A DNA stretch of 10,633 nucleotides from Verrucomicrobia bacterium UBA6775 (GCA_002453165.1 DKGH01000036.1:1-10633), one strand, 5' to 3'. Positions 1 to 6,796 are shown, numbered from the stretch's first letter. A program made the numbers and translations. Notes: generated by a model not told the origin, from the letters alone.

Positions 1-7
1 AAAAAGA

Positions 8-82
8 TGGTGGGTCGGGTGAGACTCGAACTCACAACCAACGGCTTAAAAGGCCGCTGCTCTACCATTGAGCTACCAACCC
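8..82 (-). tRNA. tRNA-Lys (anticodon UUU), CCA encoded
   Basis: Read on the minus strand the cloverleaf folds completely. The acceptor stem is GGGTTGG with CCGACCC (one G-U pair). The D arm is GCTC/GAGC with GGTA in its loop. The anticodon stem is GCGGC/GCCGT around the 7-nt loop CTTTTAA, giving anticodon TTT (lysine). The T arm is GTGAG-TTCGAGT-CTCAC. The discriminator base A is followed by an encoded CCA at 10-8. A T run follows on the transcribed strand (complement of 1-5), which may start a terminator cut by the window edge. Charged with lysine, it decodes AAA and AAG. Confidence 0.97.
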
Positions 83-111
83 GGCGTCCGGGTTCTCCCC
101 GGAGGGCGCGC

Positions 112-140
112 AATTTAGTCATCCCATTTTACTTGTGCAA
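112..140 (-). promoter_or_regulatory. possible sigma70-type promoter for tRNA-Lys
   Basis: On the minus strand a TTGCAC hexamer (140-135) and a TAAATT hexamer (117-112) are separated by 17 nt, the optimal spacing. They lie about 30 nt upstream of the tRNA 5' end. The match is only 3/6 and 4/6 to consensus. A 5-bp inverted repeat (88-92 with 98-102, CCGGG/CCCGG) falls in the predicted leader. The remaining 83-200 stretch shows no convincing promoter for the plus-strand reductase. Confidence 0.3.
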
Positions 141-200
141 GCACTTTGCTCGTCATCCTTCTTTTCTCAGGCAACACTTGGGATTACTCTCCGCGGCCAC

Positions 201-1190
201 ATGGAAACTCGCAGACTTGGCAATACGGATCTCGACCTCACTCCGGTCGGTTTTGGCACCTGGGCCATAGGTGGCGGCGAATGGGGCATGGGCTGGGGAC
301 CACAGGAGGATAAGGACTCCATCGAGTCCATTCTCGAAGGGCTCGGGGCCGGCATCAACTGGATCGACACCGCCCATGCCTACGGCTTCGGACTGTCCGA
401 GGAGGTCGTCGGCAAGGCGGTCAAGGAATGGGGTCAACCGGTCATCCTCGCCACCAAGTGCGGCGTATTGCCGGATGAAAACAACTTCCCCCGCCGCTTT
501 GCCTCCCGAGAGACAATTATTGAGGAGGTCGAGGGATCCCTCCGCCGACTGCAGGTCGATACTATCGATTTGTACCAGCTCCACTGGCCGGAACCGGACG
601 AAAACGTCGAGGAAGCCTGGCAAACCCTCCTCGATCTAAAGCAACAGGGGAAAATCCGCTGGCCAGGCGTCAGTAACTATTCCGCCAACCAACTCACCCG
701 TGCCGCCGCGCTTGGCCCCGTCTCTTCGCTGCAACCGCGCTACAGTATGCTCAACCGCCAGATCGAGGAGGAAGGCCAGATGGATTGGTGCCGCGAAAAA
801 AACTGCGGCATCGTCTGCTACAGCCCGATGGAGAGCGGCCTGCTCACCGGCAAAGTCAACCGCGAGTGGATCGACAGTCTGCCGGAAAACGATTGGCGCC
901 GACACAAGCCGGATCACCCGGTGGCCGCCCTGCTCCACCCGCCCAAGCTCGAGCCGTTCCTGCAACTGGTTGAGCAACTCAAGACGATCGCCGAGCCAAG
1001 CGGACACACGGTCTCGCAATTGGCCGTCGCCTGGGCGCTACGACGCCCCGAGGTCACCTCTGCCATCGTCGGTGCGCGACGCAAGGGCCAGATTGCCGAG
1101 ACGGTACGTGCCGCCGATTGGTTGCTTGGCCAAGCGGAACTCGACGCTGTCACCGCCGCGCTCGACACGTTCAGCCAAGCCACCGCCTGA
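201..1190 (+). CDS. aldo/keto reductase, 329 aa
   Basis: NAD(P)H-dependent oxidoreductase of the aldo/keto reductase TIM-barrel family, cytosolic, interconverting carbonyls and alcohols; the substrate cannot be read from sequence. The N-terminus METRRLGNTDLDLTPVGFGT is typical of the family. The catalytic tetrad is visible: D56 and Y61 in NWIDTAHAYG, K86 in ILATKCG and H128 in LYQLHWPE. The C-terminal cofactor segment (TSAIVGAR) is present. The ATG at 201 is chosen because family homology starts there; the frame is open back to 135 but those residues look non-coding. No Shine-Dalgarno sequence is visible. Two copies of the GCTTGGCCAAGC palindrome sit at its 3' end, one inside the gene encoding L309-G-Q-A and one 4 nt after the stop. 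It is probably a separate transcription unit from the NfeD cluster downstream. Confidence 0.93.
   Translation: METRRLGNTDLDLTPVGFGTWAIGGGEWGMGWGPQEDKDSIESILEGLGAGINWIDTAHAYGFGLSEEVVGKAVKEWGQPVILATKCGVLPDENNFPRRFASRETIIEEVEGSLRRLQVDTIDLYQLHWPEPDENVEEAWQTLLDLKQQGKIRWPGVSNYSANQLTRAAALGPVSSLQPRYSMLNRQIEEEGQMDWCREKNCGIVCYSPMESGLLTGKVNREWIDSLPENDWRRHKPDHPVAALLHPPKLEPFLQLVEQLKTIAEPSGHTVSQLAVAWALRRPEVTSAIVGARRKGQIAETVRAADWLLGQAELDAVTAALDTFSQATA
1124..1135. repeat. palindrome GCTTGGCCAAGC, copy 1
   Basis: Exact 12-bp perfect palindrome inside the aldo/keto reductase gene, read in frame as the end of L308 then L309-G310-Q311-A312. The 14-bp context is TGCTTGGCCAAGCG. It lies in the C-terminal helix region, where the protein needs no insertion to align with relatives (judged from memory of the family). 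Confidence 0.9.
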
Positions 1191-1193
1191 CCG

Positions 1194-1207
1194 CGCTTGG
1201 CCAAGCG
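1194..1207. repeat. palindrome CGCTTGGCCAAGCG, copy 2 (intergenic)
   Basis: Exact copy of the 14-bp form, the only one outside a gene. It starts 4 nt after the aldo/keto reductase stop codon and 71 bp after copy 1. With no loop it cannot make a normal hairpin on its own and no T run follows, so a simple terminator role is unlikely. Confidence 0.9.
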
Positions 1208-1233
1208 TGAGCAATTTGTGACGAATATAGTCA

Positions 1234-1719
1234 TTGCAATTCAGCCCCTTCGGGCTTATTTTCCCTGAAGTGACTCTCGCCATAACACTGCTGATCGTCG
1301 GGCTGGTGCTTCTCTTTGCAGAAATCCTGCTGCCAGGGATGGTGTTGGGAGCCTTGGCCCTGTTGTCCATCGGTGGCTCCGTAGCGGCCGCGTACATGAA
1401 CACGGAATATGGGCACCTCTTTCTGGCCATCGCCCTGACATCTGTCATTGGATTCACTTTTTGGTTCGTTTTGATTTTTCCAAATACTCGATTCGCCAAA
1501 ACGCTGACGAGTCAGACCAGTGTAGGAGACCTCGGAATTGACCACTCTAAGTTAATCGATCAACATGGGGAGGCATTCACCGATCTACGCCCTTCCGGTA
1601 AGGCGAACATTAACGACCAGCGGTTCGACGTGGTCACCGAAGGGGTATTTTTGGAAAAAGGCGATCCGATCCGGGTCATCGCAATCGAGGGACAACGCGT
1701 TGTTGTCCGCAAAGCGTAA
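1234..1719 (+). CDS. NfeD-family membrane protein, short form (161 aa)
   Basis: Short NfeD-type protein lacking the protease domain. Two to three hydrophobic segments (about residues 13-38, 40-54 and 63-82) are followed by a C-terminal soluble region (about 95-161) ending in GDPIRVIAIEGQRVVVRKA, the small beta-barrel OB-fold typical of the family. These proteins partner with stomatin/flotillin proteins in the membrane, and a FloA gene follows 18 nt downstream, matching the conserved NfeD-FloA operon. The start is uncertain. TTG at 1234 is the first possible codon after the in-frame stop at 1228-1230, and TTG starts are also likely at 2818 and 9176. GTG at 1270 would give 149 aa beginning just before the first membrane helix and would leave the hairpin at 1243-1256 in the leader. 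No Shine-Dalgarno sequence precedes either. Confidence 0.88.
   Translation: MQFSPFGLIFPEVTLAITLLIVGLVLLFAEILLPGMVLGALALLSIGGSVAAAYMNTEYGHLFLAIALTSVIGFTFWFVLIFPNTRFAKTLTSQTSVGDLGIDHSKLIDQHGEAFTDLRPSGKANINDQRFDVVTEGVFLEKGDPIRVIAIEGQRVVVRKA
1243..1262 (+). terminator. weak terminator-like hairpin between reductase and NfeD genes
   Basis: AGCCC (1243-1247) and GGGCT (1252-1256) form a 5-bp stem with a CTTC loop, followed by TATTTT. It could end the aldo/keto reductase transcript. It overlaps the first codons of the longest NfeD reading frame, so it either argues for the later GTG start at 1270 or is a coincidence of coding sequence. Just upstream, TATAGT at 1226-1231 matches a -10 element in 5 of 6 bases, but there is no good -35 at the proper distance. 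Confidence 0.3.
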
Positions 1720-1737
1720 TTTCAACACAACAAAAAC

Positions 1738-2811
1738 ATGACACAACAAATCATCGCACAATCAGAACCGAACGGAATGTTTATGCTGATTCTCTTTGGG
1801 ATCGTCGGCCTAGTCCTTCTGGTCGGCGCATTAATCATCCTCAACTTCGGTATGACGTGGTTGCGCGCCCGAGTTTCGGGAGCGCCGGTCAAGTTTATCG
1901 AATTGATCGCACTGCAGTTGCGAAAGATTCCCGTCGGGCGAATCGTTAATGCCCGTATCACAGCCGTGAAATCGGGCATCAATGTCTCAATCGACGACCT
2001 TTCCACTCACTTCCTCGCAGGCGGAAACGTGGACATGATAATTGCCGCGCTGATCAACGCCCAAAAAGCAAACATAGACCTTACGTTTGACCAGGCCTGT
2101 GCCATCGACCTTGCAACCAAGGGCACCAGTAAAAACGTGGTTGAGGCAGTACACACTTCTGTCAACCCGCAGGTAATTGACTGCCCACCCACTTCCGGTT
2201 CCAAGCGCAGCATCGACGCCGTGGCCAAGGACGGCATTGTCATCAAGGCTCGCGCCCGTGTGACGGTTCGCACAAACCTAGCGAGCTTCGTCGGTGGTGC
2301 AACAGAGGACACCATTGTTGCTCGTGTGGGCGAGGGCATCGTCTCCTCCATCGGTTCCGAACAGAGCTACAAGGACGTGCTCGAGAATCCGGATCGAATT
2401 TCCAAGACCGTGTTGTCCAAGGGGCTCGACAGCAACACCGCTTTCGAAATTCTCTCGATCGACATCGCAGACGTCGATGTCGGTGAAAACGTCGGTGCAA
2501 AACTGCAGGCGGAACAGGCTGAGTCGAACAAGCTCGTTGCCCAGGCGCAGGCGGAAGTCCGCCGTGCGGCCGCTGTTGCGCAGGAGCAGGAGATGGTCGC
2601 CCGCGTGGCAGAGATGAAGGCCAAGGTCGTCGAGGCCGAGGCACAGGTACCGCTCGCCATGGCCGAGGCATTCCGCGACGGCAACCTCGGTATCATGGAC
2701 TACTACCGCATGAAGAACCTCGCTGCCGACACAGATATGCGTAGCAAGATTGCGGGCGGCGGTGAAAACTCCGGCTCAAGCGGACCATCTCCCAGTCCCT
2801 CCAAGGGCTAA
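1738..2811 (+). CDS. floA: flotillin-like protein FloA (UPF0365)
   Basis: Bacterial flotillin-like scaffold of functional membrane microdomains, known in Bacillus subtilis as FloA (YqfA, about 331 aa; here 357 aa). One N-terminal membrane segment covers residues about 14-38, followed by family sequence such as VSGAPVKFIELIALQLRKIP and VNARITAVKSGI. The SPFH-type domain covers roughly 45-250. An alanine/glutamate-rich stretch from about 256 (LQAEQAESNKLVAQAQAEVR) is the coiled-coil oligomerisation part. The last 15-20 residues are a Gly/Ser/Pro tail that accounts for much of the extra length. The ATG at 1738 lies 18 nt after NfeD and has no clear ribosome binding site. It is transcribed with NfeD upstream and the zinc-motif protein 6 nt downstream. 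No copy of the palindrome occurs in this gene. Confidence 0.96.
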   Translation: MTQQIIAQSEPNGMFMLILFGIVGLVLLVGALIILNFGMTWLRARVSGAPVKFIELIALQLRKIPVGRIVNARITAVKSGINVSIDDLSTHFLAGGNVDMIIAALINAQKANIDLTFDQACAIDLATKGTSKNVVEAVHTSVNPQVIDCPPTSGSKRSIDAVAKDGIVIKARARVTVRTNLASFVGGATEDTIVARVGEGIVSSIGSEQSYKDVLENPDRISKTVLSKGLDSNTAFEILSIDIADVDVGENVGAKLQAEQAESNKLVAQAQAEVRRAAAVAQEQEMVARVAEMKAKVVEAEAQVPLAMAEAFRDGNLGIMDYYRMKNLAADTDMRSKIAGGGENSGSSGPSPSPSKG

Positions 2812-2817
2812 CACAAC

Positions 2818-3468
2818 TTGCTGTCGAAATTGACAGGTTTCATTTCCGACCATCAGGAGTTTCCGCTCCTGCTGGCGGAATTGGATGCAAACACCCTGTT
2901 TTACATCGTGGTGGCCCTGCTCGCCGCCATCTCCCATTGGATCACCAAGCGCAAGGAAGCGGCCAAGCAGGCAGAGTTTCTGGAGTCGGCTGATGATCAC
3001 GATTTCGAGGTGGATGGAGAATCGCAGGAATCCACCGGCAGCAGCTGGCTCGACAAACTCGAAAACATGGTCGAGGAGGCGGAGGCGCATGTGGAAAAAA
3101 CCGCAAAATCGGATCTGCCTCCCATCATTGCGGCGCCGGTTGAGGCCGGGGAACAGAAGGTTCCCTGCCCGGATTGCGGTATCAGCGTCTACGAGAACCG
3201 GCTGCAGGCGCACATCGAGGACGTCCACCGTCAACCGGAACCACCGCCCCTTTTTCAGGATAGCCCGATCGAGGAACAGCTGCAGGCGGCCAAGGTTGCC
3301 CCGGTTCGCCTCCAGCAATCGCCTGTTTACAATTCTCCGATTTACAGCGCCAACATAGGCCAACAAATTGCCAACGACTTGAACGCCGCGAGGCAGGGTG
3401 TGGTCGCCTCCATCATCCTCAACCCGCCCAAGGCTCTTGAGGATCCTGAGCAGGCCACCCGGTACTGA
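2818..3468 (+). CDS. membrane-anchored protein with C2H2-like zinc motif, third gene of the NfeD-FloA cluster
   Basis: I do not recognise a named family for this 216-aa protein. One hydrophobic segment (about residues 26-42, LFYIVVALLAAISHWI) is followed by basic residues (TKRKE), then an acidic linker with a likely helical stretch (WLDKLENMVEEAEAHVEK). A compact zinc-finger-like motif has C117 and C120 with H132 and H137 (C-x2-C-x11-H-x4-H, CPDCGISVYENRLQAHIEDVH broken after the first 20 residues). The tail is Pro/Gln-rich with ILNPPKAL near the end. TTG at 2818 is taken as start because it lies 6 nt after the floA stop and leaves a sensible N-terminus; TTG at 2881 is an alternative that would shorten the part before the membrane segment. 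Position implies a role with FloA, as B. subtilis also has a small third gene (yqfB) after floA, but I cannot claim homology. It ends 3 nt from the convergent mutM stop. Confidence 0.8.
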   Translation: MLSKLTGFISDHQEFPLLLAELDANTLFYIVVALLAAISHWITKRKEAAKQAEFLESADDHDFEVDGESQESTGSSWLDKLENMVEEAEAHVEKTAKSDLPPIIAAPVEAGEQKVPCPDCGISVYENRLQAHIEDVHRQPEPPPLFQDSPIEEQLQAAKVAPVRLQQSPVYNSPIYSANIGQQIANDLNAARQGVVASIILNPPKALEDPEQATRY

Positions 3469-3471
3469 TTA

Positions 3472-4329
3472 TCATTCGCTCTGCTGGCATTGCGGACAGA
3501 AAAACGTCCCGCGCTTGGACTGCTCAGCCCGTACAATCTTGCTCCCGCAAGTTGGGCAAGCTTCCCCTTCCCTTCCGTACACCCGAAAGCGTTCACGTGA
3601 CTGGGGTGCTTGGCCAGACGCACTGCCAAAGTAAAACAGCCCGTCGCTTTTTCCTTCACCCGCAAAGTCCAGCTTCAGTTTCAAGCCAAGCTCGATCTGC
3701 CGGCCAAGCGTGGCGTGAATGGCCTGGTGCAGCAGCTTCAGCTTGGCCAAGCGCAATTCGGATGCCGCCACAAACGGCGAAACCCTGGCTCGATGAAGCA
3801 CTTCGCACGCGTAAATATTGCCAAGCCCGGCGATGTGTCGTTGGTCCATGAGCCGAACCTTCACCGCCTGAATCGTACGCGCAAACGCTGCTCCCAACTG
3901 ATCAACCGTAAAATCCACCGACAAAGCATCCAGTCCGAGTTGATTGAGTGAATCAGTTTCCAGAGTCACCCGACCAAACGAACGGGGATCCCTGAACACC
4001 AAGCGCTTCCGACCCAACCCAAGCACCACCGCCGTGTGCACCGGAAGCGGGTCGCCTGAATCCTGAACGAACAAACGCCCGGTCATGCCAAGGTGAATGG
4101 TCAATGGAAAAGTCGCGCGCGACCGAGCCTTCGCCAAGTCCAACCACAGGAATTTACCTTTCCGGCCGACACCCTTAATGGAGCATCCGGTAACTCCATC
4201 TTCCAATTGTTGCGGTGATTCAGGTCTCACCACTCGAGGCTTCAAAACCTGGAAATCAGAAATCCGTTTGCCGACCAGTAACGGCTCCAGATTACAACGC
4301 AGTACCTCGACCTCCGGCAGTTCAGGCAT
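3472..4329 (-). CDS. mutM: formamidopyrimidine-DNA glycosylase (MutM/Fpg)
   Basis: Base-excision repair enzyme removing 8-oxoguanine and other oxidised purines, with AP-lyase activity. The 285-aa length is normal (E. coli 269). The N-terminus MPELPEVEVLR supplies the catalytic proline P2 and E3. A conserved lysine lies at K59 (GRKGKFLWL), and GLGNIYACEVL contains N171. The C-terminal zinc finger is intact: C258-x2-C261 and C278-x2-C281, with R273 in SKRGTFFCPQC. The ATG at 4329 overlaps the yraN stop by 8 nt (ATGCCTGA), so the two are translationally linked. It is the last gene of the minus-strand run. The convergent neighbour ends 3 nt away, leaving no room for a separate terminator. An exact palindrome copy (3741-3752) encodes L194-A-K within this gene. 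Confidence 0.97.
   Translation of the reverse strand: MPELPEVEVLRCNLEPLLVGKRISDFQVLKPRVVRPESPQQLEDGVTGCSIKGVGRKGKFLWLDLAKARSRATFPLTIHLGMTGRLFVQDSGDPLPVHTAVVLGLGRKRLVFRDPRSFGRVTLETDSLNQLGLDALSVDFTVDQLGAAFARTIQAVKVRLMDQRHIAGLGNIYACEVLHRARVSPFVAASELRLAKLKLLHQAIHATLGRQIELGLKLKLDFAGEGKSDGLFYFGSASGQAPQSRERFRVYGREGEACPTCGSKIVRAEQSKRGTFFCPQCQQSE
3608..3619. repeat. degenerate palindrome copy (2 mismatches)
   Basis: GCTTGGCCAGAC matches the left ten bases of the 12-mer except at one site and has two mismatches in total. It lies within mutM. It may be a decayed copy or chance. Confidence 0.35.
3741..3752. repeat. palindrome GCTTGGCCAAGC, copy 3
   Basis: Exact copy inside mutM, context AGCTTGGCCAAGCG. 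On the coding strand it is read as R193-L194-A195-K196 in ELRLAKLKLL, a helix after the N171 region. Here the reading frame differs from copies read as LGQA. Confidence 0.9.
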
Positions 4330-4744
4330 GGCGCTTGGCTTTCGTCAGCGGAAAGGCGTTCGGGATATGGCGCACCTCGTTGACCTCGCCGTCAACGAGC
4401 AGCACCTCCACAATATCGAAACGAAATTTTACATTTGGATCGCGCAATTGCCGGACATACTCACGGGCGGCCTTGCTCAGCAATGACCGCTTGCGCTGAT
4501 CCACCGCAGCAGCGGGGCGCGTCCAGCCACCCTCCGTGCGGGCCTTCACCTCCACGAAAACAAGGCAGTCGTCATCCCGAAAAACGAGGTCAATCTCACT
4601 GTCTTTGGTTTTGAAATTGGCCACCAAAAACTTCAACCCGGCCGACTTCAGGTGGCGCTTGGCTGCCGCCTCACCCAACCGGCCCCGCCTCAAATGCTCC
4701 GGCTCCCTCTTCCCGCCAATCAATCTTTTGAAGAACTGAAACAT
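4322..4744 (-). CDS. yraN: YraN-like protein, UPF0102 family
   Basis: 140-aa protein of the UPF0102/YraN family, which has a restriction-endonuclease-like fold; its role is not settled in general, though a Holliday-junction-resolvase-like fold is often noted. Visible core: GRLGEAAAKRHL (residues 21-32), then E50-I-D52-L and F-V-E65-V-K67-A-R, the E/D-ExK-type cluster, and FRFDIVEV near 108-115. Family length is about 120-135, so this is complete. It lies 16 nt after rnhB and overlaps mutM by 8 nt. Adjacency of rnhB and yraN is common in bacteria and supports the identification. ATG at 4744; the upstream GACAGAG is at best a weak ribosome binding site. Confidence 0.95.
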   Translation of the reverse strand: MFQFFKRLIGGKREPEHLRRGRLGEAAAKRHLKSAGLKFLVANFKTKDSEIDLVFRDDDCLVFVEVKARTEGGWTRPAAAVDQRKRSLLSKAAREYVRQLRDPNVKFRFDIVEVLLVDGEVNEVRHIPNAFPLTKAKRHA

Positions 4745-4760
4745 CTCTGTCCGTCATCGC

Positions 4761-5414
4761 TCAAAACAGGTTCAGCTCGGCCTGCGGTTCCGGCTTGATC
4801 GGGGCGAAGCTGTGGCGATGTACCGGGCAAGGGCCCAGCTTGGCCAAGGCGTCCAGATGCTCCCGGGTGCCGTAGCCCTTGTGAGACGCAAATCCGTACC
4901 CGGGAAACTCGCGATCAAACTCCTCCATCATGCGATCTCGCGTGACCTTGGCAAAAATACTGGCCGCTCCGATCGAGTAGCTGAGTGAGTCGCCCTTGAC
5001 GATCGCGGTTTGCGCTGGGCCAAGCGCCGGAACCGGTCGCCCATCGACCAACAGATGATCCGGCGCTTGGCCAAGCGCGGCCAAGGCCTCATGCATCGCC
5101 TTGTGGGTGGCCTGCAAAATGTTGATGCGGTCTATCTCCGCCGGCTCGACCACCGATAACCCGAATTCCACGTCATCAAACTCAACCAGAGCATCGAACA
5201 ATTTTGCCCGTTTTTTTGCGCTGAGTTTTTTGGAATCGTTGACATCGCACAGCGACTCCGGCAATCCCGCCTTGATCGCTGCGATGGAAAACACGGCGGC
5301 GGCCGCGACGACCGGCCCGGCCAACGGGCCCCGGCCGACTTCGTCCACCCCGGCGATTCGCTGGCAGCCATTGGCCAGCCACTCCCGTTCATGGGTGAAA
5401 CGATCCGGCTCCAT
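4761..5414 (-). CDS. rnhB: ribonuclease HII
   Basis: Endonuclease cutting RNA in RNA-DNA hybrids and initiating removal of misincorporated ribonucleotides. It has 217 aa, normal for the family. The DEDD metal site is visible: D24 and E25 in GVDEVGRGPLAGPV, D124 in HLLVDGRP and D142 in KGDSLSYSIGAASI. VTRD (157-160) and the C-terminal HKGYGT motif (178-183) are also present. The frame is open to 5570 on the minus strand, but the ATG at 5414 is chosen because it lies 2 nt after the stop of the upstream FAD oxidase and gives the normal family N-terminus. The gene carries three palindrome copies: an exact one encoding L114-G-Q-A, and two one-mismatch ones encoding L131-G-P-A and L190-A-K. These residues align without gaps to familiar homologues, by memory. 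Confidence 0.97.
   Translation of the reverse strand: MEPDRFTHEREWLANGCQRIAGVDEVGRGPLAGPVVAAAAVFSIAAIKAGLPESLCDVNDSKKLSAKKRAKLFDALVEFDDVEFGLSVVEPAEIDRINILQATHKAMHEALAALGQAPDHLLVDGRPVPALGPAQTAIVKGDSLSYSIGAASIFAKVTRDRMMEEFDREFPGYGFASHKGYGTREHLDALAKLGPCPVHRHSFAPIKPEPQAELNLF
4838..4849. repeat. palindrome near-copy, 1 mismatch
   Basis: GCTTGGCCAAGG differs from the 12-mer only at the last base. It lies in rnhB and is read as L190-A191-K192. Confidence 0.6.
5014..5025. repeat. palindrome near-copy, 1 mismatch
   Basis: GCTGGGCCAAGC differs at a single base (5017), and the flanks extend the match to GCGCT...AAGCGC. In rnhB it encodes L131-G132-P133-A134, that is, the LGQA version with Q changed to P. 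Confidence 0.6.
5063..5078. repeat. palindrome GCGCTTGGCCAAGCGC, copy 4 (longest form)
   Basis: Exact copy extended to a perfect 16-bp palindrome, the longest in the window, in rnhB. It is read as A113-L114-G115-Q116-A117, just before the strand carrying catalytic D124. It is one of three copies within about 240 bp. Confidence 0.92.
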
Positions 5415-5416
5415 GG

Positions 5417-6796
5417 TTACACGAACTTGCCGGGGTTGAGGATGTGGTTCGGATCGACCGCTTTCTTGAATGCGGCGTGAAGTCGGCGCACCTCCGCCGG
5501 GGCAGCTTGTTCCCACCACGGCAACCGGGCCACGCCGATACCGTGTTCGCCGGTGACCACGCCTCCCCACGCCAGCACCTGCTGAAAAAGATCGTCCAGC
5601 GCCGCGTCACTTCGCCTGACCTGTTCCGGGTCGGCCTCGTCCATCATCAGGTTGACGTGAATGTTCCCGTCTCCCGCATGGCCAAAACAGGCCACGCGGA
5701 TACCGTGTTTCTTTTGCAGTTGAGCAGCAAACTTGAAAAGCGGCTCGAGCATACCCCGAGGCACGGCGATGTCGTTGTTGAGTTTTGTCAGGCCGGTGTC
5801 CCGCAGCGAATAGGAAAACTCACGACGCAACGCCCAGAATTTCTCGACGGCGACTTCCCCAAATCCTTTTTGGATGAACAGCGGTGAGAATTCGCCGATG
5901 AGTTTTTGCAACTCGCGCAGTTCGCTGCGGGTCGATTTTTCCTGCCCATCGATCTCGACAATCAGGTGCGCGTTGCAACCGTCGAACTGCCTGCTGCCGG
6001 TTCGCTCGCGGGCAGCCGCCAGCGTAAAGGCATCGGCAATCTCCAGCGCGGACGGCAGAAAACCGGCTTTGAAGATTCCCCGGATCGCACGCGCTGCGTC
6101 ACGCATCGACCGGAATCCCGCACCGACACAAGCCCTGAACGGCGGCTTGGGCAGCAGCTTCAGCGTGGCCTCGGTAACGATTCCAAGCAGGCCCTCCGAG
6201 CCCACAAAAAAGCGGGCGAGGTCGAAGCCGGTTTTGTTCTTGTGACACCGGCCGCCCAGTTTTGCGATTGAGCCGTCCGGCAACACCACCTCCAACCCGA
6301 GCACATAATCTCGTGTCACCCCGTACTTCAGGCAGCGCGGCCCACCGGCATTCGTGGCGATGTTTCCGCCGATGCTGCAGTCCGAACGGCTCGCCGGGTC
6401 GGGGGGATAATAGAGTCGCTTTGCCTCCACAGCATTCTGCAACGCCGCCGTGATCACGCCCGGCTGAACCACCGCAACAAAATCGTCCTCGCTGACCTCG
6501 CGAATGCGGTTCATTTTTTTTAGGCTCAAGGCGATACCGCCCCGAACCGGCACACAGCCACCGACATACCCGTACCCCGCGCCCCTCGCAGTCAGCGGAA
6601 TTTTGTGTTTGTTGGCGAATTGAAGAATCTGCGAAACCGCCTTCGTGCTTCGGGGAAAGGCCACCGCCTCAGGAGGATGGCTCGCGAACCATTTATCCCC
6701 GGAATGCCCGGCCAATGTTCGCTCGTCCATCCGAAGCGCGCCCTTGGGAAGACTGCCTTGCAGCCGTTCCAGTTGCCTTTTCCGGGCAGTGTTCAT
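5417..6796 (-). CDS. FAD-binding oxidase, GlcD / D-lactate dehydrogenase type
   Basis: 459-aa flavoprotein of the VAO/PCMH FAD-binding family with a FAD-linked oxidase C-terminal domain, like the glycolate oxidase GlcD subunit and D-lactate dehydrogenases; it oxidises a 2-hydroxy acid, substrate undetermined. The FAD-binding half shows LTARGAGYGYVGG (68-80), PPDPASRSDCSIGGN (131-145) and NAGGPRCLKYGVTRDYVLG (149-167). The C-terminal half shows GHAGDGNIHV (372-381), GEHGIG (416-421) and LNPGKF at the end. There is no C-terminal Fe-S region as in Dld-GlpC-type fusions. ATG at 6796 is preferred over an upstream GTG at 6814 because it forms a classic ATGA overlap with the DUF2007 stop. It is followed by rnhB after only 2 nt. 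No GlcE or GlcF subunit is visible here. Confidence 0.92.
   Translation of the reverse strand: MNTARKRQLERLQGSLPKGALRMDERTLAGHSGDKWFASHPPEAVAFPRSTKAVSQILQFANKHKIPLTARGAGYGYVGGCVPVRGGIALSLKKMNRIREVSEDDFVAVVQPGVITAALQNAVEAKRLYYPPDPASRSDCSIGGNIATNAGGPRCLKYGVTRDYVLGLEVVLPDGSIAKLGGRCHKNKTGFDLARFFVGSEGLLGIVTEATLKLLPKPPFRACVGAGFRSMRDAARAIRGIFKAGFLPSALEIADAFTLAAARERTGSRQFDGCNAHLIVEIDGQEKSTRSELRELQKLIGEFSPLFIQKGFGEVAVEKFWALRREFSYSLRDTGLTKLNNDIAVPRGMLEPLFKFAAQLQKKHGIRVACFGHAGDGNIHVNLMMDEADPEQVRRSDAALDDLFQQVLAWGGVVTGEHGIGVARLPWWEQAAPAEVRRLHAAFKKAVDPNHILNPGKFV

Noticed and set aside
135..200. Extension of the aldo/keto reductase to an ATG-like start upstream
   Set aside because: The extra 22 residues (MQALCSSSFF...) match nothing in the family; the standard METRRLG start is at 201.
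8..200. tRNA gene as an integration site for a mobile element
   Set aside because: No integrase gene, and no duplicated tRNA 3' end elsewhere in the window.
1194..1207. Palindrome copy 2 as an intrinsic terminator
   Set aside because: A perfect 14-bp palindrome has no loop, so the usable stem would be about 5 bp, and no T run follows.
1383..5300. Several GCGGCCGC octamers (near 1383, 2566 and 5295)
   Set aside because: Three copies of an all-G+C octamer in G+C-rich coding DNA are not striking, and they share no extended flanks.
5415..5570. Upstream extension of rnhB
   Set aside because: It lies inside the FAD oxidase coding region, is Arg/Gly/Pro-rich shadow sequence, and the ATG at 5414 gives the normal N-terminus.
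5444..5887. Long open frame on the plus strand opposite the FAD oxidase
   Set aside because: It mirrors a strongly conserved minus-strand gene in G+C-rich DNA; the product resembles no family. The same applies to 7206-7928 and 8037-8519 plus, 9990-10589 minus and 153-623 minus.
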